From Psychrobacter immobilis (lineage in GTDB: Bacteria; Pseudomonadota; Gammaproteobacteria; Pseudomonadales; Moraxellaceae), in contig NZ_CAJGZQ010000028.1 of assembly GCF_904846185.1 (NCBI RefSeq), positions 1 to 46,421 on the forward strand: a stretch of DNA of 46,421 nucleotides, written 5' to 3'. Under the pieces are notes generated by a model. That model was not told the origin of the DNA, did not search any database, and saw only the letters and a program-made list of their open reading frames with translations. Position 1 is the first letter of the stretch, and each line of letters opens with the position of its first letter. Positions 46,295-46,421 of the stretch are shown here, one piece after another. Both the position numbers and the translations under genes were made by a program.

Positions 46295-46421
46295 TATAGT
46301 CAGTCTTTTATAAATAAGATACAATACTTTTAAAATAAGCGACACGGCAGAAGAATACATGACCTATTCAGCAGACTTTCGAGCGCAAGTGATCAAAAGT
46401 GTCCAAAACAAAGACATGAGT
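46295..46421 (+). mobile_element. IS630-like insertion sequence, left end (runs off the window)
   Basis: It begins TATAGTCAGTC...TAAATAAGATAC, an end that recurs on the short element at 42852-42959. After about 64 bp of leader it opens a transposase frame. The TA at the outer edge fits TA target use by IS630/Tc1-type elements. The right end is outside the window, so the size and terminal repeat cannot be confirmed. Confidence 0.6.
46359..46421 (+). CDS. Transposase N-terminus, IS630-like (partial)
   Basis: The 21 codons visible (MTYSADFRAQVIKSVQNKDMS) match the opening of the helix-turn-helix DNA-binding domain found at the N-terminus of IS630-family transposases, which commonly start M-x-Y-S-x-D-F-R-x-x-V. 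The frame is open to the window edge. Only the first 20 or so residues are available, so catalytic DDE residues cannot be checked. Confidence 0.65.
   Translation, partial: MTYSADFRAQVIKSVQNKDMS

Overview
The window looks like a chromosomal segment of a Moraxellaceae gammaproteobacterium, most likely Psychrobacter. This is inferred from the mid-40s GC composition, the smc-zipA-ligA order, the leucine-catabolism cluster and the style of the proteins. No rRNA or tRNA is present to confirm it. Most genes are housekeeping, transport or catabolic. Accessory DNA appears as short mobile elements and three islands of toxin or defence-like genes.

Layout. Positions 192-1332 (minus strand) encode a membrane-anchored fusion of a cold-shock domain and a guanyl-specific RNase, with a barstar-type inhibitor 1 nt downstream. 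proA follows at 1514-2815. A small acidic lipoprotein (3265-3588) precedes a polar amino acid ABC importer (3983-9968) made of one ATPase, three tandem paralogous binding lipoproteins and two permeases; a 176-bp inverted-repeat element interrupts the tail of the binding-protein block. Next come a fumarylacetoacetase-family hydrolase, a PhoX phosphatase behind a well-phased PHO-box array, a lipase-like hydrolase, hslO (minus), and a complete glutamate/aspartate importer gltIJKL (16456-19867).

Positions 20078-32652 form a catabolic block: a rubredoxin-reductase-like flavoprotein, two tandem near-identical acyl-CoA synthetases with duplicated promoter/operator regions, and liuBCDEA. The liu genes carry leucine-derived isovaleryl-CoA through methylcrotonyl-CoA and HMG-CoA to acetoacetate and acetyl-CoA. 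LiuD carries the biotin; the biotin ligase birA lies about 1.5 kb downstream beside coaX. A TauE/SafE permease follows, with a PHO-box-like repeat in front. Then an AbiJ-like defence candidate, a DUF4298-like small protein, smc, zipA and ligA. The right edge holds an AT-rich C-terminal remnant of a NACHT/STAND-like protein that appears to be cut off by an IS630-like element starting at 46295.

Points most worth following up are: (i) the CSD-TM-RNase/barstar pair; (ii) a 108-bp inverted-repeat element at 42852-42959 whose ends match the end of the IS630-like element at 46295, suggesting it is mobilised in trans; (iii) two PHO-box-like sites sharing 15 of 19 bases, in front of phoX and of the TauE-like gene; and (iv) the duplicated acyl-CoA synthetase promoters with a conserved GATAC-N5-GTATC palindrome. 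No CRISPR array, tRNA or rRNA gene was seen.
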